Shown one piece after another: positions 43,513 to 53,462 of a DNA stretch of 64,000 bases (the first letter of the stretch is position 1; the number at the start of each line of letters is the position of its first letter). The stretch covers positions 1,240,001-1,304,000 of the forward strand of contig NZ_SODV01000001.1 of the NCBI RefSeq assembly GCF_004366355.1, written 5' to 3'. The notes under the pieces were generated by a model. The model saw only the letters and a list, made by a program, of their open reading frames with translations. It did not search any database and had not been told where the DNA came from. The position numbers and the translations under genes were made by a program. This stretch comes from Dinghuibacter silviterrae. GTDB lineage: Bacteria > Bacteroidota > Bacteroidia > Chitinophagales > Chitinophagaceae.

Positions 43513-45090
43513 ATGGTAGGTATCAAACCAGACGAAATATCAGCGATCCTGCGCGAACAGCTCAGCAACGTCAACGTGGGCGCAGAATTGGAAGAGATAG
43601 GGACCGTATTGCAGGTGGGTGACGGTATCGCCCGCGTGTATGGTCTCAATAATGTACGCTCCGGGGAGCTGATCACCTTCGAGAACGGGGTGAATGCCAT
43701 CGCCCTGAACCTCGAAGAAGACAACGTCGGGGTGGTATTGATGGGTGAGTCTTCCGGTATCCGCGAAGGCGGAAAGGTCCGCCGGACGGGTAAGATCGCC
43801 TCTATCAAAGTAGGGGATGGTCTCCTGGGCCGCGTCATCAATACGCTGGGTAACCCGATCGACGGGAAAGGCCCCGTGGCCGGTGAGCTGTATGAAATGC
43901 CCCTGGAACGCAAAGCCCCCGGGGTTATCTACCGCGAACCCGTAAAGGAACCCCTCCAAACGGGGATCAAGGCCATCGACGCGATGATTCCCATCGGCCG
44001 CGGCCAGCGGGAACTGATCATCGGCGACCGTCAGACGGGCAAGACCGCCATCGCTATTGACACGATCATCAACCAGAAGGAATTTTATAAATCCGGTCAA
44101 CCGGTATACTGTATCTATGTCGCCATCGGTCAAAAGGCATCCACCATCGCGGGTGTCATGAAGACCCTGGAAGAAAACGGCGCCATGGCCTACACCGTCA
44201 TCGTCGCCGCACCGGCCGCCGACCCTGCTCCCCAGCAGTTCTACGCGCCCTTTGCCGGTGCTGCGATCGGGGAATACTTCCGGGATACCGGCCGTCCGGC
44301 CCTGATCATCTATGATGACCTTTCCAAACAGGCGGTAGCCTATAGGGAAGTGTCCCTCCTGCTTCGCCGCCCGCCCGGACGTGAGGCTTATCCTGGTGAC
44401 GTCTTCTATCTCCACAGCCGCCTGCTGGAGCGCGCCGCCAAGATCATCGCCAACGACCAGGTCGCTTCCCAGATGAACGACCTGCCCGAAAGCATCCGTC
44501 ACCTGGTTAAAGGCGGGGGCTCCCTGACCGCCCTGCCGGTGATCGAAACCCAGGCCGGTGACGTATCCGCCTACATCCCCACGAACGTGATCTCCATCAC
44601 CGACGGACAGATCTTCCTGGAATCCAACCTGTTCAACGCCGGTATCCGGCCCGCCATCAACGTGGGTATCTCCGTGAGCCGCGTAGGGGGGAACGCCCAG
44701 ATCAAGTCGATGAAAAAGGTCGCCGGTACCCTCAAGCTGGACCAGGCGCTGTACCGCGAAATGGAGGCCTTCTCCAAGTTCGGCGGTGACCTCGACGCCG
44801 CCACCAAAGTCGTCCTGGACAAGGGTGCCCGGAACGTGGAAATCCTTAAGCAAGGCCAGTTCCAGCCTTTTTCGGTGGAAAAGCAGGTCGCCATCATCTA
44901 CCTGGGTACCCAGGGGTTGCTCCGCGAATTGCCGGTCCGTCGCGTAAAGGAATTTGAAGAGCAATTCCTCCTGGAAATGGAGAACAAATTGCCCGAGGTC
45001 CTGGCCCAGTTCAAAAAAGGCGCCCTCCCGGAAGACGGGGTGGCGAAGATGGTCGAATTGGCCCGTCACCTGATCCCCCAGTTTAAGTAG
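43513..45090 (+). CDS. atpA: ATP synthase F1 subunit alpha
   Basis: A 525-residue non-catalytic nucleotide-binding subunit. The N-terminal beta-barrel has [17 protein letters not shown]. The P-loop is at Gly171-Thr178 (GDRQTGKT). Further signatures are [31 protein letters not shown] and, near the C-terminus, [27 protein letters not shown]-like residues. It is the last gene of this atp cluster; a terminator lies 50 bp after its stop, where atpG would normally be expected. Confidence 0.97.
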   Translation: MVGIKPDEISAILREQLSNVNVGAELEEIGTVLQVGDGIARVYGLNNVRSGELITFENGVNAIALNLEEDNVGVVLMGESSGIREGGKVRRTGKIASIKVGDGLLGRVINTLGNPIDGKGPVAGELYEMPLERKAPGVIYREPVKEPLQTGIKAIDAMIPIGRGQRELIIGDRQTGKTAIAIDTIINQKEFYKSGQPVYCIYVAIGQKASTIAGVMKTLEENGAMAYTVIVAAPAADPAPQQFYAPFAGAAIGEYFRDTGRPALIIYDDLSKQAVAYREVSLLLRRPPGREAYPGDVFYLHSRLLERAAKIIANDQVASQMNDLPESIRHLVKGGGSLTALPVIETQAGDVSAYIPTNVISITDGQIFLESNLFNAGIRPAINVGISVSRVGGNAQIKSMKKVAGTLKLDQALYREMEAFSKFGGDLDAATKVVLDKGARNVEILKQGQFQPFSVEKQVAIIYLGTQGLLRELPVRRVKEFEEQFLLEMENKLPEVLAQFKKGALPEDGVAKMVELARHLIPQFK

Positions 45091-45404
45091 TATATTTACT
45101 ACAGGTCTAGTACAAATACTGAATAATAAAATAAATTAATGCGAGTCCCATCCAGGGCTCGCTTTTTTTTGTACCTTTCGCCTGAATTGTACCCTGTGGC
45201 TATGCGCCTTTTGCCCAAAGGAGGTGGCCGCGTCCCTAAATCCGTATGTATGAAAACATGGTTACGCTCCTTTTTATTTGGCTGGATGCCTGGACACACG
45301 CGCCTTTCCATGGTAGCGGTCCCTTTTTCCTTATCGACGAATCCCGGAAATAAGACGCTCTATTGAGGGCCTTTCCTTTTCGTGCTTTTTTAAATCCAGT
45401 CCTT
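45091..45404 (+). other. 314-bp spacer between atpA and the T9SS cargo gene
   Basis: It contains the atp terminator (45141-45170) and little else. A short open frame around 45139-45366 starts inside the terminator hairpin and shows no protein-like features. No clear TAnnTTTG element is seen before the cargo gene. Confidence 0.6.
45141..45170 (+). terminator. Strong intrinsic terminator of the atp operon
   Basis: GCGAG-T-CCC pairs with GGG-CTCGC around the loop ATCCA, an 8-bp stem with one bulge, followed immediately by eight T residues. Confidence 0.85.
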
Positions 45405-48400
45405 ATGAAGCGGCATTTTTTACTCCTCATAGGTATCCTCACCGGCTTTGGCGCGGTGGCACAGACGACCACCTCGGCCACGGTCTCCTATGTGTTGGGG
45501 GAAGGCGACAACGTATCCTGCGTCACCGCCGGCGGACATACCTCCCATACCTATAAGGATGGGTTCGTGTCGTTAAAATACACGCCTTCTTCCCTTACCC
45601 TGGCCAATTCCTCCTGGCCATCCAGTCCGTGTTATCCGACATTCCCCTCCTGGGCCAACCAGGTCGGGTCTCAGACCTGGAACAACGGGCCTATCCAGAT
45701 GTTTTCCTCATCTTATGCGTATAACCCGGCCAACCAGCAGGTATATTTCATTACGGTGGTGGATAGTACGTTACCGGGCGGTGGAAACCAATACAATTCG
45801 TATGTATTCACCTGGAAGGTTGGGACTTGTCCGACCACTACGTTAAACCCCATCATAGAAGTCCAGAACCAATACATTGTGGGCGCCAACTTTGACAACA
45901 GCGGGAATATGTGGGTCATCAACGAGCTTGGTAACGGGCCGTACACCCTCCAATTGCAGGATTTCGTTGTCACCACGACGTCGGTCACGATCGAGCAGCC
46001 GGAAACCGTCAACCTGCCCGCCTCCATGCCCGCTATCAATGCACAAAACGGGGACTTTATCATCTCGCCCACAGGAGTATTATTTGCCGTACTGGATAAT
46101 AAAGAACTGACGATCAACTACCCGGCCTATACCAACAATGCGGCGGCCTCCGTGGGGGCAACCTACGTAGGCCCGGTGAGCGTGCCCTCCGGGGATAACG
46201 TGGTAGGCCTGGCCTACGCCAGCGGCACCCTGGTGGCGGCGGACTATTCGACCGGTTACAGTTGCACCCCGCCCTACGAGTCCATCAATATGGTCACGAG
46301 TGCTGCAACCACTATCACCTATTCGACCGGCAACGGCGGCCTGAACGCCACGGACCTTACGAGCGTCACCAGCGGGGTCGGCGCCGCCAAATCCCTGGTG
46401 TCGGTAACGTCGACCGGGACCGCCAACGAATATACCGTGGTGTATGACGTTTTCATACAGAACTACGGGAACTACCCCGTGTCCTATATCCAGGCGTACG
46501 ACAACCTGGGGAACATACACGGCGCCGCCAACGTCAAAAACGTATCTACCGCCTTTGTAGGGTCCGTTCCCACCGGGCTGGCCCTCAACACAAGCTATAA
46601 CGGGACGACCAACGACAGCCTCCTGGTTTCCGGGGGAACCCTGCCCAACTATCCCGTAGCCAACGACGACTTTACCGTCCAGATCACCGTTACGCTGGAT
46701 AATATCCAATCCGGGACCATCTACTATAACTCGGCCATCGGCTATGGTGTGGGTCTGGGCGGGGACCGGCTGACAGACACCTCCACCAACGGGTCCAACC
46801 CCAACCCGGACGGCAGCGGTAAACCGGACGATCCCGGGGAAGACATACCTACCCCTTTCCTCATCGGTATTACCCCCACCTCGGCGCCTTGTACGACCCT
46901 GCCTACGGTGGTCTTCCAGGAGAACTTCGGATCGGGGAGCAGCAGCCTGACGTCAACGCTTCCTCAATCCACGGAGTCCTCATGGTATACAGGGACGACC
47001 TCCGCTCCGATGGGCGTCAATACGTATACGCTCACCAACAACGCCAATAACGGTAACACAAGCAATTATATATCGCTTACGGACCATACCACGGGATCAG
47101 GAGACATGATGGTCGTCAGTAGCCCGACCCTTGGTCCGAACACCGTCTTCCAGGAAAAGGTGTCCGGTTTGTGTGCCAACCTGAAATACTCATTCAACGC
47201 CTACGTCGCCAATGTCGACGATACCAGCAGGATATCCTTCTGTAATGCCGTCGGTGGATACCAGCCGCCGAACCTGACGTTCCAGCTCTTTGACTCGAAC
47301 GCCAATATCGTTGTCGCCAACCTTTCCACAGGGCCTGTCTGGAGCCATACCTGGACTTCTTACGGGATGCGTGAACCCCTGCCGACGCAATCGACGGGTA
47401 CCGTCTACCTCCAGATCATCAACAATGGCGGGGGCAGTTGCGGGAGTGACTTTGCGCTGGACGACATCTCCTTCGGCTTGTGTGACCCCTTGCCGGAAGT
47501 CAGCGTAGACGGGGCGCACGCCGGTTGTAAAGACTCCAGCACCGTTCTCCGTGTGTCGCTGGTGGATACGTCCGTATTCGGGACCGACCAATTGGTCTTC
47601 CAGTGGCAGGACTCTATCCCGGGCGGCACCTGGACCACGACCATGCCCACCGGTGTCGGCGCCTCCACCCTCGATACCCTGATCATCAACCCCGTCGAAG
47701 CCGCCAACGCCAACCGGTACTACCGGGTGAATGTGGCCGCTGTCGGGAACTCGATGACGGGTTGTAGTTACTTTTCCCCCGGATTCCTTATTTCCCTGAA
47801 GGCGTCGTCCCTGCCCCCCACCGGGGTAACGGCCAGCCCGTCGACGACGGAAGGATGCTCGGAGGTCCCGATCACCCTTACTGAAAGCGGTGGGTTCCTA
47901 GGGGATGGAGGACAGTATGTCTGGTACACGGCCGGTTGCGGTGTGGGTACCGCCATTGGCACCGGTCCGTCCATTACGGTCGAGCCTACCGTCACCACCG
48001 CCTACTTCGTAAGAGCCGAGGGTGCTTGTAACAACACCGTCTGCGCGGCCACGGCCATCACGGTTACCTGTACCCTGCCCACCGACCTGGTGTACTTCAA
48101 CGGCAGCTACGCCGGCGGTATATCGACCCTGACCTGGGAAGTGACCGACAACGAGAACCTCGTGGGCTTCTATGTGGAACGCTCATTGGATGGTGTCACC
48201 TTTACCCGGATCGATTCCGTCAACGCCACCGGCATGAACGGGATAGCGGACTACAGCTATAATGATAACGTCGCCTCTTTGCATACCCAAACCATTTCGT
48301 ACAGGATTGTCCTTCATTTCAAGACCGGGGACCAAAAACCCAGCTCGATAGTGGTGATCAGCAAGCCCCTGGACAACCAGGGCGGCCTGGTGGTCTTCCC

Positions 48401-48635
48401 CAACCCGGCGTCCACCCAGCTCACCATTTCGATTACCTCGGACAAAGAACAAGAGCTCTCCTACACGCTGATCAGCATGCAGGGACAAATCCTGACGACC
48501 GGCGCCCAAACCCTGGTACGTGGTGGTAATACCGTCATCGTCAACGGGTTGCAGTATGTTGCCAGCGGTGCTTACATCCTCCGGATCCAAACCCAGGATG
48601 CGGTGGTACAGAAAAAGATCATTATTCAGAAGTAA
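45405..48635 (+). CDS. Large secreted adhesin-like protein with type IX secretion sorting domain
   Basis: A 1076-residue protein. The ATG at 45405 gives a signal peptide (MKRHFLLLIGILTGFGAVAQ); an upstream TTG at 45363 is rejected. The body is Thr/Asn/Gly/Ser-rich and beta-rich: an N-terminal ~480-residue region with no clear family, a jellyroll-like module about 495-690 (VVFQENFGSGSS to FALDDISFGLC), two Ig-like modules to about 890, an FN3-like module (FNGSYAGGISTLTWEVTDNENLVGFYVERS pattern) and a C-terminal type A T9SS sorting domain (VVFPNPASTQLTISI to YILRIQT). It would be exported by SusC-to-surface T9SS machinery encoded elsewhere and attached to or released from the surface. Confidence 0.88.
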   Translation: MKRHFLLLIGILTGFGAVAQTTTSATVSYVLGEGDNVSCVTAGGHTSHTYKDGFVSLKYTPSSLTLANSSWPSSPCYPTFPSWANQVGSQTWNNGPIQMFSSSYAYNPANQQVYFITVVDSTLPGGGNQYNSYVFTWKVGTCPTTTLNPIIEVQNQYIVGANFDNSGNMWVINELGNGPYTLQLQDFVVTTTSVTIEQPETVNLPASMPAINAQNGDFIISPTGVLFAVLDNKELTINYPAYTNNAAASVGATYVGPVSVPSGDNVVGLAYASGTLVAADYSTGYSCTPPYESINMVTSAATTITYSTGNGGLNATDLTSVTSGVGAAKSLVSVTSTGTANEYTVVYDVFIQNYGNYPVSYIQAYDNLGNIHGAANVKNVSTAFVGSVPTGLALNTSYNGTTNDSLLVSGGTLPNYPVANDDFTVQITVTLDNIQSGTIYYNSAIGYGVGLGGDRLTDTSTNGSNPNPDGSGKPDDPGEDIPTPFLIGITPTSAPCTTLPTVVFQENFGSGSSSLTSTLPQSTESSWYTGTTSAPMGVNTYTLTNNANNGNTSNYISLTDHTTGSGDMMVVSSPTLGPNTVFQEKVSGLCANLKYSFNAYVANVDDTSRISFCNAVGGYQPPNLTFQLFDSNANIVVANLSTGPVWSHTWTSYGMREPLPTQSTGTVYLQIINNGGGSCGSDFALDDISFGLCDPLPEVSVDGAHAGCKDSSTVLRVSLVDTSVFGTDQLVFQWQDSIPGGTWTTTMPTGVGASTLDTLIINPVEAANANRYYRVNVAAVGNSMTGCSYFSPGFLISLKASSLPPTGVTASPSTTEGCSEVPITLTESGGFLGDGGQYVWYTAGCGVGTAIGTGPSITVEPTVTTAYFVRAEGACNNTVCAATAITVTCTLPTDLVYFNGSYAGGISTLTWEVTDNENLVGFYVERSLDGVTFTRIDSVNATGMNGIADYSYNDNVASLHTQTISYRIVLHFKTGDQKPSSIVVISKPLDNQGGLVVFPNPASTQLTISITSDKEQELSYTLISMQGQILTTGAQTLVRGGNTVIVNGLQYVASGAYILRIQTQDAVVQKKIIIQK

Positions 48636-48655
48636 TTACTAATCAAAGCCTAAGT

Positions 48656-48688
48656 AACCGGCGGCCTGTTGGGGTCGCCGGTTTTTTT
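48656..48688 (+). terminator. Intrinsic terminator after the T9SS cargo gene
   Basis: AACCGGCG and CGCCGGTT form an 8-bp stem with a 12-nt loop; the T-run of seven begins within the stem's last bases. It lies 20 bp after the stop. Confidence 0.85.
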
Positions 48689-48696
48689 ATCCAACA

Positions 48697-48728
48697 TTTG
48701 GTTTATAAAACAAACTACTTTATCTTCG
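48697..48728 (+). promoter_or_regulatory. Promoter upstream of the TonB receptor operon
   Basis: TTTG at 48697-48700, a 20-bp spacer, then TATCTTCG at 48721-48728, one base off the TAnnTTTG consensus. The start codon is 4 nt further on, so the mRNA would have almost no leader. Confidence 0.5.
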
Positions 48729-48732
48729 AGAT

Positions 48733-50961
48733 ATGTTACGATTATTAACCTTTTCCCTTTTGCTTCTCCTGTCCTCCCAAAGCTGGGGGCAGGTCCGGAT
48801 TTCGGGACGGGTCCTCAATAAAAAGAAAAAACCCGTCGTGGGGGCCAGCCTGACGATTAAAGACAGCTACGACGGGGCGACCTCCGATTCGACCGGTCAG
48901 TTTTCCTTTACCACCACCGAAAAAGGCAAGGTCATTTTGGAAGCGACCGCCGTCGGCTATAAGGACTTTGATGTATACGTGACGCTGGGAACCGTTCCGG
49001 TTCACCAGGACGTGGTATTGGCGGACAACGTCAGTGAGATGAGCGCCGTGATCATCACCGCGGGGAGCTTTGCCGCCGGAGACAAGCAAAGGGGGACCGT
49101 CCTGAGTTCTACGGATATTTATACCACGGCCGGGGCGGCGGCCGATATCACCTCCGCCATCAAAACCCTTCCCGGCGCCCAGCAGGTGGGGAACCAGACC
49201 GGATTGTTTGTGCGCGGCGGCACGGCGGAAGAAACGAAAGTATTTATCGACGGGAGCCTTGTCAATAATTATTTTTATACAGGTACGCAGGACATCGCAT
49301 CCCGGGGAAGGTTCTCCCCCTCTCTTTTCCAGGGAACGGTCTTTAGTTCCGGGGGATATTCCGCGCTATACGGACAGGCCCTTTCCTCGGCCCTTATCCT
49401 TGAATCGACCGACCTCCCGGACAAAAGCACGGGAAGCCTGGGCGTGTCCTCCGTGGGGCTAAACGCGGGTTATGATCAACTGGCCAAAAACAAACGGTCC
49501 AGCGTCGGGATAGACTACAGCTATGTCAACCTCTGGCCGTCTTTCCAGGTCATCAAGCAAACACCGGACTATTTTCAGGTCCCCGTCGTCCAGACCGTGG
49601 AAGGCAATTTCCGGATAAAGACGGGAAAGGACGGGCTCTTAAAGTTTTACGCCTACTATTCGGGCAACCAGTTTGGGTTGAGGCGGCCCGACATCGATTC
49701 GCCCGCGCTAAAGAATGCTTTTTCGCTCCAGAACGGCGACTTTTTCGGCAACCTTTCCTGGAAACAGAAGTTTGGGAAATGGCGGTTGACGCTGACGGGC
49801 TCCTACAGCAATAACCTCGATAAGATCCAGAATGTCCTGGAAAATGCAGAGAACGCCCAGGTCAAGGTCTCCGAATATCCTTACGACGGCAAAAGCCTGT
49901 GGGCCCACAACCTGGCCGAGCTGGGCCAGGGGAAAGGAATCCTCGAATACAAGCTCCACGGGTTGAGCGCCATCCGCGTGGGTGGAGAATACCAATACGG
50001 GTATTACCAAAGCAAGTTTTACAACGATACCATCCCCCAGGTCACCAACGGGTGGAAGGACAGCTATACGGCTGCTTTTGCCGAAGCCGATATCTATATC
50101 ACACCTTTGCTGGCCCTCAAGCTGGGTGGACGGGCCGAATATTCCAGCCTGCTGGCCAAGACGGATCTGGCGCCCCGGCTCTCCGCGGCGTATAAGATCG
50201 GACCCGGGCAGGTGTCCCTGGCTTACGGCGTCTTTTATCAGAAACCCGACAACAACTTTCTGCTCTTTGGTGCAGACAAGGACTACCAGAAGGCGACGCA
50301 CTACATCGCCAACTACCAGATCATGAACCTGGACCATACCTTCCGGCTGGAGGGTTTCTATAAAAAATACAACAACCTCACCAAGACGTACCCCGACACG
50401 GTGGGGACGGGTTACGGGTATGCAAAAGGGGTGGAGGTATTTTGGCGGGACAAAAAAAGTTTTAAGGGGATCGACTATTGGGTCTCCTACTCCTACCTCG
50501 ATACAAAGCGCGACTACCTGAATTTCCCCTACGAAATGGAACCCAATTTTGCGGCCAGACACACGGCTTCGCTCGTGGTGAAGAAGTTTGTCCAGAAATG
50601 GAAAACCGGGTTCAATGTTTCTTACAGCTTTGCCACGGGCCGTCCGTATTACAATATCTCGGACTACGGGAAACCCGATTATTACATCGCCGACCAGGGA
50701 CGGACCATTCCCTACAACAACGTCAGCCTTAGCTTCAACTATATACCCACGCTGAGCAAGCCGAACAGCCGCCACTTTACCGTATGGGTGTTGTCGGTCA
50801 ACAATGTCTTTAACATCCAGGAGGTCGACGGCTACAATTATTCTTTTAACAACCAGGTCAAACAGGTCATCGAACCGCCGGCGGGACGGTTTATATTCCT
50901 GGGCTGTTTTATCAGCTTCGGAACCGACCGGACACAAGACGCCATCAACAATAATTTATAA
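48733..50961 (+). CDS. TonB-dependent outer-membrane receptor
   Basis: A 742-residue outer-membrane protein with a signal peptide (to about QSWGQ). A carboxypeptidase-regulatory-like domain (about 22-100) starts VRISGRVLNKKKKPVVGASL. The plug domain (about 110-230) has IKTLPGAQQVGNQTGLFVRGGTAEETKVFIDGSLV and a shortened SALYGQALSSALILES. A beta-barrel runs to the C-terminus. It lacks the SusC length and no SusD partner is adjacent, so it is more like a siderophore, cofactor or peptide receptor. It probably heads an operon with the periplasmic protein 12 bp downstream. Confidence 0.93.
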   Translation: MLRLLTFSLLLLLSSQSWGQVRISGRVLNKKKKPVVGASLTIKDSYDGATSDSTGQFSFTTTEKGKVILEATAVGYKDFDVYVTLGTVPVHQDVVLADNVSEMSAVIITAGSFAAGDKQRGTVLSSTDIYTTAGAAADITSAIKTLPGAQQVGNQTGLFVRGGTAEETKVFIDGSLVNNYFYTGTQDIASRGRFSPSLFQGTVFSSGGYSALYGQALSSALILESTDLPDKSTGSLGVSSVGLNAGYDQLAKNKRSSVGIDYSYVNLWPSFQVIKQTPDYFQVPVVQTVEGNFRIKTGKDGLLKFYAYYSGNQFGLRRPDIDSPALKNAFSLQNGDFFGNLSWKQKFGKWRLTLTGSYSNNLDKIQNVLENAENAQVKVSEYPYDGKSLWAHNLAELGQGKGILEYKLHGLSAIRVGGEYQYGYYQSKFYNDTIPQVTNGWKDSYTAAFAEADIYITPLLALKLGGRAEYSSLLAKTDLAPRLSAAYKIGPGQVSLAYGVFYQKPDNNFLLFGADKDYQKATHYIANYQIMNLDHTFRLEGFYKKYNNLTKTYPDTVGTGYGYAKGVEVFWRDKKSFKGIDYWVSYSYLDTKRDYLNFPYEMEPNFAARHTASLVVKKFVQKWKTGFNVSYSFATGRPYYNISDYGKPDYYIADQGRTIPYNNVSLSFNYIPTLSKPNSRHFTVWVLSVNNVFNIQEVDGYNYSFNNQVKQVIEPPAGRFIFLGCFISFGTDRTQDAINNNL

Positions 50962-50972
50962 ATTCAATCATT

Positions 50973-51611
50973 ATGCAGAAACTCCTTTTCGCCTTCGCTG
51001 TTACGCTGCTGGCCGCCGGCGCCCAGGCCCAAAGCGCCAAATACCACGATGCCATGAAGCAAAGCGTGGATATGCTGGACACGGCCCACAGCCTGCCGAC
51101 CATGATCGACCTGGCCCATCGTTTCGAACGCATCGGGGATGCGGAAAAGACGCAGAGCCTCCCCTACTATTATGCCGCCTATTGCCAGGTCATGACGACC
51201 TTCTTAGGCGACGACAAGACCAAGACCGACGAAATCGCCGATAAGGCCGAAACCCTCATCTCCAAGGCGGAGGGGCTGGACAAACCCACCTCGGAAACGT
51301 ATGTCGTCCGGAGCATGATCGCCACCGCCCATCTCATGGTCGATCCACAGAACCGGTATATGCAATATGGGGCTGCGTCCGGTGAAGCGCTCCGGAAATC
51401 GGAACAACTTGACTCCACCAATCCCCGGCCCGTGTACCTGGAGGGGCAGTCCAAGTTCTATACGCCTGAGGCGTTCGGCGGAGGCAAGACCGTAGCCAAA
51501 CCCGTATTTGAAAAAGCACTCTCGATGTTTGGTACCTTTAAACCCGCCTCGGACATCGCACCGCGCTGGGGACAGCACGCGACCGAATATTTCCTATCGT
51601 TGTGTAATTAA
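50973..51611 (+). CDS. Periplasmic helical (TPR-like) protein of unknown function
   Basis: A 212-residue protein with a signal peptide (MQKLLFAFAVTLLAAGAQAQ). The rest is almost all helical with repeat-like spacing: SLPTMIDLAHRFERIGDAEKT, YYYAAYCQVMTTFLGDD, DEIADKAETLISKAEGLD and ETYVVRSMIATAHLMVD, suggesting tetratricopeptide-like packing. YLEGQSKFYTPEAFGGGK resembles proteins encoded beside TonB receptors in Bacteroidota. Located 12 bp after the receptor gene, it may be a periplasmic partner for it. No enzymatic motif is seen. Confidence 0.75.
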   Translation: MQKLLFAFAVTLLAAGAQAQSAKYHDAMKQSVDMLDTAHSLPTMIDLAHRFERIGDAEKTQSLPYYYAAYCQVMTTFLGDDKTKTDEIADKAETLISKAEGLDKPTSETYVVRSMIATAHLMVDPQNRYMQYGAASGEALRKSEQLDSTNPRPVYLEGQSKFYTPEAFGGGKTVAKPVFEKALSMFGTFKPASDIAPRWGQHATEYFLSLCN

Positions 51612-51616
51612 GCACT

Positions 51617-52237
51617 ATGGAAGAAAGACCCATCACCGAACAAGAAAGCCTACGGATCATCGAGTCGATGATCCATGCCGCCAAAACCCAGTTTTCGGAG
51701 GACGGACACCTGTATCTCTTATGGGGCTGGGTGGTGTTTCTATGTAGCGTTACCCAGTTTATTCTCATGCGCGTCGTACACACCCAGTGGCACTTCGTCG
51801 TGTGGGGGTTGACCTGGGTAGCCCTGGCCTACCAGGTGATATACACCATACAGAAGCGAAAGCGGCGAAGGGTGAAGACTTATGCGGACAGCATCCTGAC
51901 CTCCGTCTGGACGGCGTTCCTGGTCGCTTTGTTCCTGATGGCCGGGGTGATCGGGAATATTGAAAGGGTAAAGGGGATGGACTATTATGCCATGGTCAAT
52001 CCCCTTTTCCTTCTGTTGTATGGCGTTCCGACCTTTATCAGCGGCTCGGTCCTTAAGTTCAAACCACTTATCTTTGGCGGGATCGGATGTTGGGTACTTG
52101 CGATCGTGGCGGCCTTTCTTCCGCAGGATTGGCAGATCCTGATGCTTAGCGTGGCCATGCTCATCGCCTGGATCTCCCCGGGCTACCAGCTCCGGGCACG
52201 GTACAGGAAAACTTATGCTCCCGATCATGGACTTTAA
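51617..52237 (+). CDS. Four-to-six-helix membrane protein of unknown function
   Basis: A 206-residue inner-membrane protein with a soluble N-terminal ~30 residues (MEERPITEQESLRIIESMIHAAKTQF), then paired hydrophobic helices at about 34-52, 58-75, 95-112, 125-143 and 150-185, and a basic C-terminal tail. I recognise no named family. Its 3' end overlaps the winged-helix regulator gene, so the two are probably translationally coupled. Pairs of a small multi-helix membrane protein and a short winged-helix regulator recur in Bacteroidota; the membrane protein could sense a signal and sequester the regulator, but that is inference. Confidence 0.75.
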   Translation: MEERPITEQESLRIIESMIHAAKTQFSEDGHLYLLWGWVVFLCSVTQFILMRVVHTQWHFVVWGLTWVALAYQVIYTIQKRKRRRVKTYADSILTSVWTAFLVALFLMAGVIGNIERVKGMDYYAMVNPLFLLLYGVPTFISGSVLKFKPLIFGGIGCWVLAIVAAFLPQDWQILMLSVAMLIAWISPGYQLRARYRKTYAPDHGL

Positions 52238-52514
52238 GGAACTCGACCCCATATTGCATTCGCAGCTAAGGCTCGCGGTGATGTCGCTCCTGATTGGCGT
52301 GAAGGAGGCCGAGTTTACTTTCCTCAAGGAGAAAACAAGCGCCACCGCCGGTAACCTGAGCGTTCAACTGAACAAGCTCAAGGAAGCGGGGTATGTCGAG
52401 ATCGTCAAACAGTTCAAAAACAACTATCCGCAGACCATGTGCAAGGTCACCCCTGCCGGGATTGCCGCGTTCGAAGAATACGTAAAGGCGTTGCAGACAT
52501 ACCTGCCCAAGTAA
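52227..52514 (+). CDS. Small winged-helix transcriptional regulator (MarR/ArsR-like)
   Basis: A 95-residue protein made of one winged-helix domain: LDPILHSQLRLAVMSLL, a recognition region FLKEKTSATAGNLSVQLNKLKEAGYVEIVK and the wing FKNNYPQTMCKVTPAGIAAFEEYV. This is the stand-alone HTH family that binds DNA as a dimer with no separate ligand domain. The ATG at 52227 (MDFKELD) is preferred; an in-frame ATG at 52215 would add four residues. Either start overlaps the membrane-protein gene. It may control this locus. Confidence 0.85.
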   Translation: MDFKELDPILHSQLRLAVMSLLIGVKEAEFTFLKEKTSATAGNLSVQLNKLKEAGYVEIVKQFKNNYPQTMCKVTPAGIAAFEEYVKALQTYLPK

Positions 52515-52518
52515 CCCT

Positions 52519-52526
52519 ATCTTTGT
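52519..52526 (+). promoter_or_regulatory. -7 element TATCTTTG upstream of the ABC-2 exporter genes
   Basis: TATCTTTG fits TAnnTTTG and ends 6 nt before the ATPase ATG at 52533, immediately after the regulator stop. It could give a second, leaderless transcript for the exporter. Confidence 0.5.
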
Positions 52527-52532
52527 GTCTGT

Positions 52533-53462
52533 ATGGCGGTCATCGCCCGCATCGGGCACCTTTCCAAGCATTTTGATTCCCTCACGGCGGTAGACGACCT
52601 GTCCTTCACCGTCGAGGAGGGAGACGTCTACGGCTTCCTTGGACAAAACGGGGCCGGCAAGTCCACGACCCTCCGGATGCTCCTTTCCCTGATCCGCCCC
52701 AGCGGCGGGGACATCGAATTATTCGGCCTGTCGCTTGCCACCCACCGCAAACAGATCCTCCGGCAGGTGGGCGCGGTCATTGAACAGCCGGAGCTTTATC
52801 CCTTTTTTACCGGCCTGGAAAACCTCCGGGTGTTCGCCCGGCTGAGCGGCAAACCCCTGAAAAGGGCGGCCCTTTTGGAACACCTGGAAGTCGTCGGGCT
52901 CGCCGGCCGCGCCGACGACAAAACCGGGACGTATTCCATGGGTATGAAACAACGGCTGGGTCTTGCCGTGGCACTTGTCCACGATCCCGCCCTGCTGATC
53001 CTCGATGAACCGACCAACGGCCTGGACCCCCAGGGCATCGCCGACATGCGCAACCTGATCCTTTCCCTCAGCCGCGACCGGAAAAAAACGCTGATCGTGT
53101 CGTCTCACTTACTTAGCGAGATACAGATCCTGGCGACCCGCATGCTCATCATCGACAAAGGCCGGAAGGTGGTGGAGGGCGCCGCCGACACACTATTGAA
53201 TCCCGCCGATACGCTGGTACACCTCGAAACAGAGGACATGTCCAGAACGCTGGAACTGTTACACGCCTCCGACTGGGCGGGTGCCATCCACGGTGTCGCT
53301 CCCCTGGTCCTAAAAATCCACCGGAGCCGCATCCCGCAGCTCAATGCGGACCTGGTCGCCTGGGGCGTGGGTGTAACGCGTCTCGAACCCCGGCATTCGC
53401 TGGAGGACTATTTCTTACAATTAACCGCTTCCGCACCTCATGTGGCCCCTTTTGCGCATTGA
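52533..53462 (+). CDS. ABC transporter ATP-binding protein (ABC-2 type)
   Basis: A 309-residue ATPase of the DrrA/NatA type. Walker A is GQNGAGKST, the signature TYSMGMKQRLGLAVALVHDP, Walker B LLILDEPTNGLDPQG and the switch His lies in LIVSSHLLSE. A ~90-residue C-terminal extension follows the core. It powers the permease encoded next; the two genes overlap by 23 nt. Together with the LolA-like protein they look like an export system. Confidence 0.95.
   Translation: MAVIARIGHLSKHFDSLTAVDDLSFTVEEGDVYGFLGQNGAGKSTTLRMLLSLIRPSGGDIELFGLSLATHRKQILRQVGAVIEQPELYPFFTGLENLRVFARLSGKPLKRAALLEHLEVVGLAGRADDKTGTYSMGMKQRLGLAVALVHDPALLILDEPTNGLDPQGIADMRNLILSLSRDRKKTLIVSSHLLSEIQILATRMLIIDKGRKVVEGAADTLLNPADTLVHLETEDMSRTLELLHASDWAGAIHGVAPLVLKIHRSRIPQLNADLVAWGVGVTRLEPRHSLEDYFLQLTASAPHVAPFAH

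Noticed and set aside
45139-45366. Short open frame between atpA and the T9SS cargo gene
   Set aside because: It begins inside the atp terminator and shows no protein-like features.
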